A stretch of 64,000 bases of DNA. Source: Alitta virens. Lineage: Eukaryota; Annelida; Polychaeta; Phyllodocida; Nereididae. Shown here piece by piece: positions 44,426-55,060 of this stretch. Location: positions 15,090,662-15,154,661 of the forward strand of contig OW028581.1 of assembly GCA_932294295.1 (NCBI GenBank), given 5' to 3'. The notes under the pieces are model-generated. The model worked only from the letters and a program-made list of their open reading frames with translations. It was not told where the DNA came from and did not search any database. The position numbers and the translations under genes are program-made. Within the stretch, counting starts at the first letter, position 1. Each line of letters starts with the position of its first letter.

Positions 44426-44855
44426 ATTTGGTCTAATTAAAAGTGAGATGGTCTTTATATAGAACAAAGTGATCATACTTCCATAAGGTAATTCATATGT
44501 TAATAACTAATTAACCTAGTGAGTGGCAATTTCATGCGATTACAGGCTGCATGGGAACGTATAAATCTTTTTGTGTCCATTTTAATTTTGTCTTGGGTCT
44601 TGTTTACATCTTAGACTAAGGTTATTGGTTTTAAAGAACAGCCTTGTTTTACCCATTTACGTCTACAGCAATATTTGCCCCATGACTTCTTTCATTTCAT
44701 TGTTTCATTGCTGACGCCAGAATCGTAAAACTGTCTTTAGATGTTTTGTATTTTTATTGTTATCAATGAAAAAGGATTACAAAAATTAATAACTTTTCAT
44801 TATATGGTGTAGGATTAGGATGGTCACGATAGTGCAACCACTCATGAGGGTTGAT
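44426..44855. other. AT-rich DNA, no feature
   Basis: No gene or repeat recognised. Confidence 0.45.
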
Positions 44856-44960
44856 TAATGAGATAAGAGCTTTAGGAGTCCACACCATGTTACACATTGA
44901 CCACATGGGTGGGGTCTATTTGCCTCGGCATTTTATAAGACACAGTACAAGGCACAACTA
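44856..44960 (-). mobile_element. SINE-B fragment
   Basis: Contains TTAATGAGATAAGAGCTTTA, GTCCACACCATGTTACAC and GGTGGGGTCTATTTGCCTCG, a degenerate part of the SINE-B tail. Confidence 0.65.
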
Positions 44961-45087
44961 TATTCTACTCTCATTATGGCTCACTGGACCTGGTGCTTGC
45001 CCAGTATGAAAGGGTGTGTGTTCGAAACACTAAAACAACATGCATTATATGACCAGCAATTGTCTTGTTCAAGTACTGAACTCAGTT

Positions 45088-45088
45088 G

Positions 45089-45140
<52 letters not shown>

Positions 45141-45166
45141 AATGGATTGATTGATTGATTGATGGA
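45088..45166 (+). repeat. (GATT)n microsatellite
   Basis: About nineteen ATTG units with one AATG interruption. The minus-strand NQSI repeat frame is an artefact of it. Confidence 0.95.
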
Positions 45167-45204
45167 TAACATTTGCTGACTAAAAAGGCTTTTACCAACT
45201 CTAC

Positions 45205-45532
45205 TTTAGTCTTGTTAACTTATCGATGTCTCAGTGCCACTTGGTCTGAAGCTGAGTCAGCTTATATGACCAGCTGCCAGAGGCAGACGTAATGATGAGA
45301 TGATAAGGCTGCTTGGAGTCCACACCATGCTACTCATCCCATGGATGGAGTCTTTTAGTTGCCTCAGCATAGACACCGAGTACAAGGGACCTCAAATTTG
45401 TCTCATGAGATGACATCCAGCAGCTGGGATATAGCTCATGAAGTATCCAGACTGGGGTTTGGACTTGGGACCTTCAGCAGAGGATCTGGCCAGTGTGATG
45501 TCTTGACCACTAGGCCACCCAGCTGCTATTTT
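45205..45532 (-). mobile_element. SINE-B, tRNA-derived, full-length reference copy
   Basis: On the minus strand: head CAGCTGGGTGGCCTAGTGGT (A box), CTGAAGGTCCCAAGTCCAAA (B-box region), then CCAGCTGCTGGATGTCATCT, CCTTGTACTCGGTGTCTATG, CATCCATGGGATGAGTAGCA, CCAAGCAGCCTTATCATCTC and the 3' part TGACTCAGCTTCAGACCAAG. This is the most complete of about ten copies in the window. Pol III transcription and LINE-dependent mobility are known properties of such elements, not seen here. Confidence 0.85.
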
Positions 45533-46150
45533 CTTAATTTTTATTTATTTTTTTATACTGACGAATGGTGCCCTATTATGGTCAGTGTCCTAAAGTGGTT
45601 AGTTTCAATTAATGCTCCCTAGTTTTATCTGCTGAGCAGTTGCACCACTGACACAGCACCATTTTCAAACGTTAAATGGTTTGATTTTGTATAAAAAAAA
45701 ACAAAAACAAAAAACAACAGAGAGTGCATGAAACCATGTCAGCCATCACGGTTTCTCTTCTAAACTTACAGGTCTAATGCTTAAATTTTTTGCTTAGCTG
45801 AATTCTAAATTTACAGGAAATTGCTTTCTTTTTTGAGAGTTTAGTTCATCTATTTCACATCAGAGGCTATTTTACTTGGGAGAAGTCATTTGTTTCCATA
45901 AAAATCACACATAGAACAAGGAAACCATAGCAGGGCATCTTTGGCGACCATAATATGTCACCAGCATCCTAATATCATCTCCATGAGGTTACTTGTTCTA
46001 ACAGGCTGTATTTTTTCATGTTTTAGAAATATTTAATGAATTTGTATAGTAAAGTATGTATACTTAACAATAGAGTTATCAATATGCTAAGTGTGCAAGA
46101 GTTTTTAGTATCAATTCTTGATCTACCTGATTACCTCTGTGAGGCGTTGT
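45533..46150. other. Intergenic DNA, no gene
   Basis: No feature recognised; A-rich run near 45690-45715. Confidence 0.45.
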
Positions 46151-46153
46151 ACT

Positions 46154-46476
46154 AATAGTGGATTTTCACGGAAGGTTGTGTATATTTCCACCAGGTGGCT
46201 ATGACAATACTGCAATTCTATTGGCTGAAAAAGTTCCCGCCCTTGGCTGTGATTGGCTGAAGCAAAGTGCATCCTAGCAGCAGTATTTTTAGTGCATTTT
46301 AATGTATATTTGACATCTTATCGTTCAGTTGATTTCTGTTATTTCCCAGAGAAAATTATATTAATGGAATCAGTTAGTTATGACCTACTATGTCTGAAAA
46401 GCAAAGTGAGTAATAAGAGGTGAGGAAAGACTTATGTCTTGCTGAACTCAGGGCTGCTCAGTGAAAAGACTCTATT
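46154..46476 (+). mobile_element. MITE-like element with CCAAT-E2F-CCAAT promoter module, copy 1 (intact ends)
   Basis: 323 bp bounded by imperfect inverted repeats: AATAGTGGATTTTCACGGA at the left, and the reverse complement of AATAGAGTCTTTTCACTGA at the right. Inside: inverted CCAAT box (ATTGG 46220-46224), GTTCCCGCC (about 46233-46241, E2F-type) and a second inverted CCAAT box (46252-46256), then an ATG (46364) opening MESVSYDLLCLKSK, followed by GTGAGTAA, a donor-like sequence. Two other copies lie at 56338-56600 and 60589-60912. Coding is too short for a transposase; probably non-autonomous. Confidence 0.8.
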
Positions 46477-47185
46477 GATTACATTTCATTTGATATAAGT
46501 ATTAATAACTTATTTCATGATACAATTTCAGTATCTTATCTTATCTTTTATTAGAAAGTTTTATTTGCTGGTCAGAGTTGGAAATTTCGTAAAGGGGTTT
46601 CGGAAGGGGGGGGGGGGAGTCAAGGGGTGTAGCTGTCATGAAATCAATTTTTTGTAATTTCTTTGAAGTGCAACCCACTAAGGAAATGCGTCTGCAGATT
46701 ACCTGCTGAGATTTGTCCCCTAATCTGCAGACATGCTGCGGTTGCTAAATTGTCTTGATTTAAAAAAAAAATAGGTCATTTGCTCTCAGTGGTCGAACAT
46801 AAAAGTAAGCGTTGGCTTTAAAGGTAAGTGTTTTGGTTTTTTTGTCTTGAAAGTGACATATTTCTGGAGACACCTCTGTGGAAATTAATTTTAATGTATA
46901 TTTTATTACTTTATTGTGAAAAAAAAAGGTCTAATTTAATTGTATTTATTACTTGTGTCAATAAAATAAGCATTCTGAGTTATAAAATCATATGAATTAT
47001 GGGTCATGGGGAATTAACTATTTTCCTGCTTCACAATCGACCTTAATGTTCTTTCGATTTCCTTAAAAAAAAAAACAAAAAAAAAAAACAATTGTTACTT
47101 TGTATAATTCAATATGAAATTATGAATATTTCATATTTGTTCAATATTTTTTCTATACTATAGACAGGAATATTTATATGAACTG
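46477..47185. other. Intergenic DNA, no gene
   Basis: A G tract at about 46605-46617 and A runs near 47065-47090. No gene. Confidence 0.45.
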
Positions 47186-47189
47186 CTAG

Positions 47190-47475
47190 TCTTGGTGCTG
47201 TAGCCCAGTGGTTAGAGTGTTGAACTCAAGTGCAAGGTTGTGGGTTCAAACCCAGCCATGGCATGGAGGAACTGAGCAGATCTCCTAAAACCACTACTTT
47301 ACTCCACCCAAGTGTGAATGGGTACTTGCCAATACTTGGCTATAGGCAGTGATTGCAATTGTAGAGTGTTCAGCCTGATGGACTGATTATGGCTAACCAG
47401 CTGTGTACTTTCCAGGGAGTTGAGAAAGACTCATGCTTGAACAGGATTTTCAAGGATGTCGATTGAGCCTCTGTT
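47190..47475 (+). mobile_element. SINE-A, tRNA-derived
   Basis: A box TAGCCCAGTGGTTAGAGTGT, B box GTGGGTTCAAACCCAGCC, then CTCCACCCAAGTGTGAATGG, TACTTGGCTATAGGCAGTGA and GGGAGTTGAGAAAGACTCAT. Plus-strand copy of the family at 44130-44425; no intact tRNA fold. Confidence 0.88.
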
Positions 47476-48060
47476 GAGTGATAACAGACAATAAACCTTC
47501 AAGTTTAAGTGTGACATACAATCTTCGTCTAATTTTCTTGTAATTTTCTGACAGTAGTTGCTCACAAAAGAAAGTATATCTGATTTGTAAAGATTAAATA
47601 TGCCACTTTAGGAGTTTGTCTTGTATCTTTTTCCTGTCTCATTTTGGTCTTTCTTAAGTGACAGATCATTTTACACTCCTCTTGTCAGGGTGAACTCGAA
47701 TGGTAGAGAGCAGGGGGGGGGGGGGTGTTGCACCCCCCTCCTCCCCCAGACCATTGTCCATCAATCAATCATACATGAATTATGTAAATGCTTTAAACTG
47801 TCATTTCGATTTATGTGGCTGGAGATTTCTATGTTGCTATCAAATATACATCGCAGCCATGTTTTCTTCTTGAACTGTTTGTGACATCTGATCCAAAAGT
47901 TTAGCCACAGACCTCGACAAAACAGCTGGCTGCAGTCCCAAAGTGCCCCTGCAAAAGCTGCAGTCAGGGGCGCTGAAATGTCTTGAATAGAATGCCATGA
48001 TTATTTCATTAGGAGGAACACAGGGGGGGGGGGGCTGCCCATCACTTTAGTAAGTTTAGT
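47476..48060. other. Intergenic DNA, two G tracts
   Basis: G tracts at about 47712-47723 and 48024-48035, the former adjoining C-rich sequence so that CACCCCCCTCC can pair back. No gene. Confidence 0.5.
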
Positions 48061-48065
48061 TGCTG

Positions 48066-48275
48066 TGGATAAGATAAGATAATAAGATAAAAAAAAAGAT
48101 AAAATGACATAAGATAAGGTAAGATGAGATAAAATAAGATTTAAGATGAGATAAAATAAAATGAGATAAGATAAGACAAGATAAGACAAGATAATACAAG
48201 ATAATACAAAAATAATACAAGATAAGGTAAGATGAGATGAAATAAGAAATAAGATCAGACGAGATAAGATAACAT
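48066..48275. repeat. (GATAA)n-type microsatellite, part 1
   Basis: Degenerate GATAA/GATGA/AATAC pentamers. Interrupted from part 2 by unique sequence carrying a large inverted repeat (48270-48415). Confidence 0.93.
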
Positions 48276-48415
48276 AATACATGGCCAAATGTGCCACGTG
48301 CATTTTCCATGAGTTTGGATAAATGCATGGTTTTTAGCTAATTATAATGAGGCAAAAAACCATGCGTTTTTTCTTCTCATGGTAAGTGCATGTGGCACAT
48401 TTGGCCTTGTATAAT
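48276..48415. repeat. Imperfect inverted repeat between two microsatellite blocks
   Basis: ATGGCCAAATGTGCCACGTG (48282-48301) is followed about 80 bp later by its near reverse complement, TGCATGTGGCACATTTGGCC (48386-48405). The outer arms continue inwards as ATGCATGGTTTTT... and ...AAAAACCATGCGT. A MITE-like hairpin element flanked on both sides by GATAA repeat is a good explanation. Confidence 0.8.
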
Positions 48416-48424
48416 AAAAAAAGA

Positions 48425-48672
48425 TCAAATAAATAAGATAAGGTAAGATGAGATGAAATAAGATAAGATAAAATGAAATATGATAAGATAAGATGAGATG
48501 AGATGAAATATGATAAGATAAGATAAGATGAGATTAATTAAGAAATAAGATAAGATCAAATGAAATGAAATAAGATAAGATGCGATGAGATAAGATAAGA
48601 TGAGACAAAATAAGAAACAAGATAAGATGAAATGAAATGAAATGAAATATGATAAGATAAGATACAATAAGA
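48425..48672. repeat. (GATAA)n-type microsatellite, part 2
   Basis: Continuation of GATAA/GATGA/GAAAT pentamers. Minus-strand Leu/Ile/Ser frames here are repeat artefacts. Confidence 0.93.
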
Positions 48673-49690
48673 TATACTTTGTTTACATAAGAACTGAAAT
48701 GATCTCAATTGTGAGGTTGCCTGTGGCAATATTACAAATAAACGTCCATCTCATCTCATCATTACATCTGTCTCTGTGTAAGCAAAAGTTTAGAAAAGAC
48801 TCAGACTTTAGATGCTATTGTTTGTTTAAAAAATTTCGTGCATATTTAGGGATTATCAACACAAAAAAAAGTGAACATCAGTTTCCACACAATGCACATT
48901 AGTTGTAATACTGTCGATTGTGTTTTCATGTTTCATAATTCAAAAGTAATATCGATGTAATTATGAATCGATTCTGGTACAAATGGCGTTGTTCACATAC
49001 CACAAGTCCCATAGCTAGTTCACTTGTGATCTGGTACAAAATGGTGACACGTTTATTAATTTATTAAAACAGTAATATGAATATGTATTCATGTAAAAAT
49101 TCAAAGCTAAATCATAATGTATTTTTAAAGTATTTTTATTTTTTTTAAAGGAATGATTAATTTTGTCTTATGTCAGATCAAAAGAGTTCTGTAAAGGAAC
49201 AGCTATAAAATATGCAAAGGAATGTAGTGGGATAATACATTCTAGGAATGATGTACAGGAAAACCTTATTTAACTTTAATACTATGAATAATTTAAAACT
49301 AGGCAAATATTAATTAGATGTGTAGATAATATAGTTATTGATTTATAAACCTGTTTTTATTTTCTTTTCTGGTATCTTTGGCGTGATTGGTCTAGCCAAA
49401 TTGAATTGCAATGTACTTTTTTTATGTGATTTTAAATTAGTATACTATAATGTCATGTAGGTAATCATATATTATATTACTACATTTATTATGAATGTAT
49501 GATGATTCATGATTGAAGTCAAAGATGATTTTTAATGTCATGATTAAAGAAAAGTGCCGTTTCAAAAAAAGTTAAAAAAAAATCATAATATACAACCAAG
49601 GCTGATCTAAACTGCTATAACTATATGTTTAACTGGAAATTTAGCATGCAGTTACTCCTGCCACTTAAAAGTATTTGAGATGTTATGCCA
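48673..49690. other. AT-rich DNA, no gene
   Basis: No feature recognised; a faint SINE-B tail phrase CATCTCATCTCATCATTACATCTG is at about 48747-48770. Confidence 0.45.
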
Positions 49691-50345
49691 GAATCGGTTC
49701 TAATTGATTGAGGAAAAGCGCAATATTTGTCAATACTTCTATTTCGAACGAACTGTTGTCGTCTGCTTTTTGGGTGAGCGCGCGGTGAGCACGTGCAGGT
49801 CGCGCGCTTAAAGGACGTCGCGTCGACGCCAGCCAGGACGTCGTTCTACGCTCTAGAACGCTGTTGCGTTGCGGCGTTGACGTCTGCTGAGCTGAGTTGC
49901 TGATCAAAACTCGGGAGTCCCCTCCTGCTCGATCGTCACAAGCCTCTCATTGTAACCTCCCCTAACATGCAGTGCCCGCCATTTTCTCCGATATTCTCTA
50001 TCGGCTTTTCCCCTGGCTGCCTCCATGTTGCTCCACATCAGTTATTAGACTTAATTGTTTTTCAATAAAGGATCAATTTGCGACATTTCACCGGCCATAA
50101 AAGCAGTTTAGTAGATCAATGGCGACTCATAGTGTTTCTGAGATGGTGTTGGCGATACCGTTTTCACCTTCTCTCCTTTCCTAGCTTCTATTTCTCTGTC
50201 CATAATCTTTCTCTGGCTAGTTTTGGATGTCCGCATGTTCCGCCATGGTTGCGGTCTCAACACCCTGCGCCGACCAAGACCGCGCGGTCCGCTGGGCTCG
50301 CATTTTACAGGTAGGAAGTCGTAATTAACGTTGCTCATTTACGGG
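49691..50345. promoter_or_regulatory. CpG-rich island, possible promoter/first exon
   Basis: CpG density is far above the surroundings at 49770-49870 (GGTCGCGCGCTTAAAGGACG, GTCGCGTCGACGCC) and again at 50235-50300. TATA-like CATAAAAG at 50096. A donor consensus TTACAG|GTAGGA lies at 50308-50319 on the plus strand. Frames across it are short and unrecognised on either strand. It could be the promoter and untranslated first exon of a gene running to the right, or a non-coding RNA start, or a distal CpG island. Confidence 0.35.
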
Positions 50346-51660
50346 TGTGTCATGACCCCGTGCAGGTTTCTCTAAAGTAATATTTAGACTTACTTTAAAT
50401 AGAAAATTTAGGAAGTATGATATTTCCACTGCCAAAAATTGATGTTATTGAAATTGCCGTTTCTTTACTTACAGAATTATGAAATTTAAAATAAGTAAAA
50501 CATCACCTTGTAACATAAATCATTTTTGAGAGAGAGATTTAAATATTTTTAGAGCACATTTACTTCAAATGAGCTCATTTCAGAGTTAATATATTTTTAG
50601 TCTTAAGCTTAGAAATTTTGATTAAAACAAATATATTTCTACTTTTGATACTTCAGTAAATAGGCCTAGATGCCTAGAATTGAACTGGTATAGGCCTATA
50701 TAGTTCTGCTCCACTTAAGAGACAAATCACCTCAATATATAAAGACCATAATTTTGTGTTAAGGCAACCTGAATTTAAGGCGTTAAATCTACTCAAAGAC
50801 CTGTCCTAATACCGAAATCTCACTGTATATTAAATAAAATAAAATTTCCATGAACTCATTTAAATGGTATATTATATTTCTGTTTTAAGGCCTATATTGT
50901 ATAGAATATCTGGGCCTAGGCGGAGAAACATAAACAGTTCATATTAGTGAATTTTTATTTACCCTAAAAATAGTTGTCGGTCTCAAATAGTAGCCTGGGC
51001 CAGAGCGAATTTCATAATTTAAGGCCCAATATAGGACCTAATGTATATTTTTAAACCTCAAATAAAAGCCGGTTTGGTTTTGACGCCTGGGCAAAATTAA
51101 GGCATATATAAAAATCTCACCTTGGATGAACTAGAGCTCTCACTATGACATGCCCGGTTTGTATATTCAATAAAATTTGGTACATATTTCTTAAATCATA
51201 GAACAATAACATCATTCTATTCTTAATAAATTGTTGATTAAATATATATTTACACAATCAAATTGCACACATCACTCATATAATATAAATCATTGAAAGG
51301 GGCCCGCAAGCTAGGATTCCCGATATGGTCTCTGCGGCAAAATATTTTGGCGACATTCTGATTCCCAAAGCCCCCCCCCCCCCCCTGTCCTTGATTGCGT
51401 AACACTAAACCCCTCTGCGACATATTTCGCCCTTGATATGATATACACTAATTACTATGTGGTGTAAATATTATCCTTTTATTATAGTACAATGATAACA
51501 TATACGCCAGATTCATCAATAAGTGATATTTTATGGAATTGTGATAAATTGGCTCTTTCTTTCAAATCAATAACTGCAGTGATTAGTCAAATCATGAATA
51601 TCCCTCAGTTTATTATTATTGATTATTGTAAATTCAATAATTTCAGACAATAGGAATGCA
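50346..51660. other. AT-rich DNA with a worn pogo-like end
   Basis: TATACAGTGAGATTTCGGTA (reverse complement at about 50810-50829), with further TTAAGG/AAGACC phrases at 50735-50810, looks like a decayed inverted-repeat end. A C tract sits at about 51369-51385. No gene. Confidence 0.45.
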
Positions 51661-51667
51661 GTGATTT

Positions 51668-52022
51668 TATTCAATTCCATTCTATCCTATTCTATTCTAT
51701 CCTATTATATTCTGTTCTATTGCATTCTATCATATTCTATTCCATTCTATCCTATTCTATTCCATTCTATTCTAATCTATTCCATTCTATTCTGTTCTAT
51801 TCCATTCTATTCCATTCTATTCTATCCTATTATATTCCATTCTATCCTATTATATTCTAATCTATTATATTCTTATTCTTTTCTATTCTATTCTATCCTA
51901 TTCTATCCTATTCTATTCTATTCTGTTCTGCTCAATTCTATTTTATTCTATTCTGTTTTGTTCTGTTCTATTCTATTCTATTCCATTTCTATTCTATTCT
52001 ATCCTATTCTATTCTATTCTAT
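51668..52022 (+). repeat. (TATTC)n pentanucleotide microsatellite, about 355 bp
   Basis: Long degenerate array of TATTC/TATCC/TGTTC units. Encodes a spurious Ile/Leu/Phe/Ser frame. Confidence 0.95.
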
Positions 52023-52250
52023 TAGTGGCCTGTTGATTAGGTGGATGTCGATCGCATGCATGAGACGTTAAATTTGAAGTGCCTTGTACTCGGTGTCTAT
52101 GCTGAGGCAAGTGAAAGACCCCACTCATGGGGAGTAAATGTGTAATACGATGTGGACTCCAAACCTTGTCATCTCATCATTACGTCTGCCTCTGGCAACT
52201 GGTCATATAAGCTGACTAATATGCTTTAGACCCAGTAGCATTGAGAATAT
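52023..52250 (+). mobile_element. SINE-B copy adjoining the (TATTC)n array
   Basis: Starts GTGGCCTGTTGATTAGGTGG (worn A box) with no clear B box, then CCTTGTACTCGGTGTCTATG, CCCACTCATGGGGAGTAAAT and GTCATCTCATCATTACGTCT. The microsatellite abuts its 5' end. Confidence 0.82.
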
Positions 52251-52254
52251 TAAT

Positions 52255-52400
52255 TTATTTCATTCCATGCGACATTAAATTGGTGATGTCATCTAAGCTG
52301 TGTCTATGCTGGGACAAGTAAAACCCCACCTATGGGGTTAATGTGTAACATGGTGTTGACTCCAAGCAGCCTTATCATCTCATCATTAAGTCTGCCTAAT
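52255..52400 (+). mobile_element. SINE-B fragment, second tandem copy
   Basis: GTGTCTATGCTGGGACAAGT, CCCCACCTATGGGGTTAATG and CCAAGCAGCCTTATCATCTC follow directly on the copy at 52023-52250 in the same orientation, without the head. Confidence 0.8.
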
Positions 52401-52424
52401 GCTAGACAGTGCATATTCAACAGG

Positions 52425-52830
52425 TGACGGCACGCATCAATGAAAATTGCCCAATAACCGCCATAATTCCATTATATTATATATTTCCAATTTTCGACAA
52501 CAAACACTCGGCTAAGTGGGGTGAACTCGCCAGAAAACCTCAAAACAAATCGAATCTCGGCGACATTTTAAACGTTTTCTGAGGAGATGAGAGGCAAAAC
52601 CGAATGAGTCGCCTTTATTCTTTTTTATTCAGCGCCATTAATTCACAGTTGAGTAGACGAATGAGTGGAAAGAATAAAAGGGAGGGAGAAATTGAAAACG
52701 CCATGATATCTGCGAGTGAACTCATGCGCAAAGAGACTTAGGATCAAAGAAAGGTGATGCGGATTTTGGAAAATGATGACGACCTGGCCTGGGTCTTGGT
52801 GATGCTACAGACGCGAGTCTGGATCCAAAA
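52425..52830. promoter_or_regulatory. Candidate distal regulatory block 11
   Basis: About 400 bp of complex, CpG-containing, non-repetitive sequence between SINE copies. Seen: GCGCCATTAATTCAC (about 52631), GGATCAAAG (52741-52749, TCF/LEF-type), CAATAACCGCC, and several CGAATGAG phrases. No coding frame of note. Survival as a repeat-free island hints at constraint. Confidence 0.35.
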
Positions 52831-52904
52831 CTACGTTATTTAGATCATCATACAATATTTTAATCATCATCTGCCAAAACTATTAGGTCTATTATTTCTT
52901 TGTA

Positions 52905-53195
52905 TGGTGACGATTGGTTCAATGCTACTGGGTCTGAAGTTCAGTCAGGCACAGGGAGACGTTATGATGAGATGATAAGGCTCGGAGTCCACACTATGTT
53001 ACAAATATACCCCATTGGTGGGGTCTTTTACTCGCCTCAGCATAGACACGAGATTATCTCAATGTCTGGTCTGAAGCTTGGCTTATAGGCCTATGACCAG
53101 TTGCAGATAGACGTAATGATGAGATGATAAGGCTTGGAGTCCACACCGTGTTACCTATTTATGAGGTATTTTATTTGCCCCAGCACTGAGTGTAA
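52905..53195 (-). mobile_element. Two tandem SINE-B fragments
   Basis: The phrase ATGATGAGATGATAAGGCT occurs twice (about 52964 and 53116), each followed by GGAGTCCACAC. The first is followed by ATTGGTGGGGTCTTTTACTC. Head-to-tail partial copies like those at 55851-56250. Confidence 0.8.
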
Positions 53196-53975
53196 CCCCA
53201 GTCACTAGTTGGTCTAGATTAAGAAGCAACAGTTAATATCTTCAATTAAGCTCAATAATAATCAATGAATAGATAAATAAAATCAAACTCTATTTTCTTG
53301 CCATTGTATTTTACCTGTCTATTAGTCCAACTCACCATTAAGATCACCTCACCATTAAGACCAGCTTTTCATTCAGACCACCTCACAATTAAAACCAGTC
53401 TATATTGAATCGACCACAGCCTGAATGATAACGTTCTATAATATTTTCATTTACATATTTTAATATTATCTGCCTTAAACACGGTGCTCTGTGTCACATC
53501 CTTAACAGTTCAATTTAAGTTTTATTAAGGTTCAATTAAGGGATATTGATGTGTTATTATCTTAAGGGATATTCTCGTTCTCATATCTTTATAATTATTC
53601 TTCAGATAAAAGTTTTATATCTGCTGTGAACAGCCTTTTTGTAATGTCTTAATAAGCTGTAGATTAATTAGGAAAATGTCTTTTTATCAAAACTGAGATA
53701 TCCGGGTTTTGTTATTGGACGGGAACTATTGCAATTAAGAGCAAGTTCATGTTATCTTAGTATTTTGAATGTCATTGTATTTTGGATGTTAAATTTTGGT
53801 ATATTTATTATCTAACAAAATAATGTAATGGAAAGGTTAGCTTGGATTGGGAATGTTTCGTAAACTTGTAAATATAGTTTCAAATATAAATGAACAGAAA
53901 TATGGAAAAAAATATTTTGTAGAAATGGCCTCAAAATGTAATTTTCTAATAAACATTTATTTTAATGGATATTGT
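53196..53975. other. AT-rich DNA with a short pogo-like repeat patch
   Basis: Four units of the ATTAAGACCACCTCAC phrase at about 53331-53395. The rest is AT-rich with no gene. Confidence 0.55.
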
Positions 53976-53977
53976 AA

Positions 53978-54112
53978 GTCTCCTCTCCTCTCCTCTCCTC
54001 TCCTCTCCTCTCCTCTCCTCTCCTCTCCTCTCCTCTCCTCTCCTCTCCTCTCCTCTCCTCTCCTCTCCTCTCCTCTCCTCTCCTCTCCTCTCATCTCATC
54101 TCATCTCATCTC
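53978..54112 (+). repeat. (CTCCT)n then (CTCAT)n microsatellite
   Basis: About 22 perfect TCTCC pentamers, changing at the 3' end to TCTCA units. Encodes a spurious Ser/Pro/Leu repeat. Confidence 0.96.
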
Positions 54113-54785
54113 CTCATGAAGTCTCAATTAGCCGCTCATTAAACATCTCATGATAATATCGTGTTCAATTAGCATTATAAAGAAACTCACATCACAGTGT
54201 TGCACTGTTCTATCACCTCCGCGTATGGAGGGTGTGATAAACCAAACTAGTTATCAGGGGGTGGTGCGAATACCAAGAAAGGGGGTTGATAGATTCACCC
54301 CCGAGTGTTTCATAGCATTGCAATCTCCGTAAGGCGAATTATCACATTAACGGGGAGGGGCCTCATTTTCGTAGCCATGATGACGTCAGCTAGATCACAT
54401 CCTATCATCGATTTTCGCTTGTTTGATTGGCAATTTTGCCTGTTTGTCCAACGACCCCCCCCCCCCCCCCTGCAAATTTATTCTGATGTTTGTCCTGTTT
54501 CATGTGTGCTGTTGATAATAGTAATAATAATAATATGGTAGATCTGATGAATGCATAAATTCATAGACCTTTTTACAACTGCTTAGCTATAGTTTTATAA
54601 TTGGCAAATATAATTTTAGGAATTTGTAACTTTTTAGTTTTCAGCAAATTTTTAAGTTATCTTTTGAACAGATTTTACAGTGGGAGCATATGGCTATTGC
54701 ATATTACTGCAACTTATTACAATGCACAACTATTTATTGAAGAAAGCATTTCTCTAAAATAACGAGACAAACCAAGAGAGCGAGC
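54113..54785. other. Intergenic DNA, C tract and CRE
   Basis: Hairpin-like TATCACCTCC...GGAGGGTGTGATA (about 54210-54238), a full CRE TGACGTCA (54381-54388), and a 17-base C tract (about 54454-54470). No gene. Confidence 0.45.
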
Positions 54786-54792
54786 AACCGAC

Positions 54793-55060
54793 CGCCCGAC
54801 TGACTGCCCAACTGACTGCCCGACTGACTGCCCGACTGACTGCCCGACTGACTGCCCAACGACTGTCCTATGACTGTCCGACTTACTGCCCGACTGACTG
54901 CCAGCCTTACTACCCGACCGACTGCCCGACTGACTGCCTGACTGACTGCCCAACGACTTTCCTACGACTGCCCGACTTACTGCCCGACTATTGCCAGACC
55001 GACTGCCCGATGACTGCCCGACTTACTGACTGACGACTGCCCGACGACTGCTCGACCAAC
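54793..55060 (+). repeat. CTGACTGCCCGA minisatellite
   Basis: Units of 8-12 bp built on GACTGCCCGACT, with higher-order variation (CAACGACTGTCCTATGACTG recurring as CAACGACTTTCCTACGACTG about 110 bp on). Gives a Gln/Ser/Val/Gly repeat frame on the minus strand that I regard as an artefact. Confidence 0.93.

Noticed and set aside
44047..44436. 129-codon plus-strand protein
   Set aside because: It is the antisense of a SINE-A copy.
48001..48667. Hydrophobic minus-strand frames
   Set aside because: Produced by GATAA/GATGA repeat; no real transmembrane protein.
51619..52071. 150-codon Ile/Leu/Phe/Ser-rich plus-strand frame
   Set aside because: Produced entirely by the TATTC pentanucleotide array.
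53847..54153. Ser/Pro/Leu repeat protein
   Set aside because: Translation of the TCTCC microsatellite.
54717..54953. Gln/Ser/Val/Gly repeat protein on the minus strand
   Set aside because: Translation of the GACTGCCCGA minisatellite.
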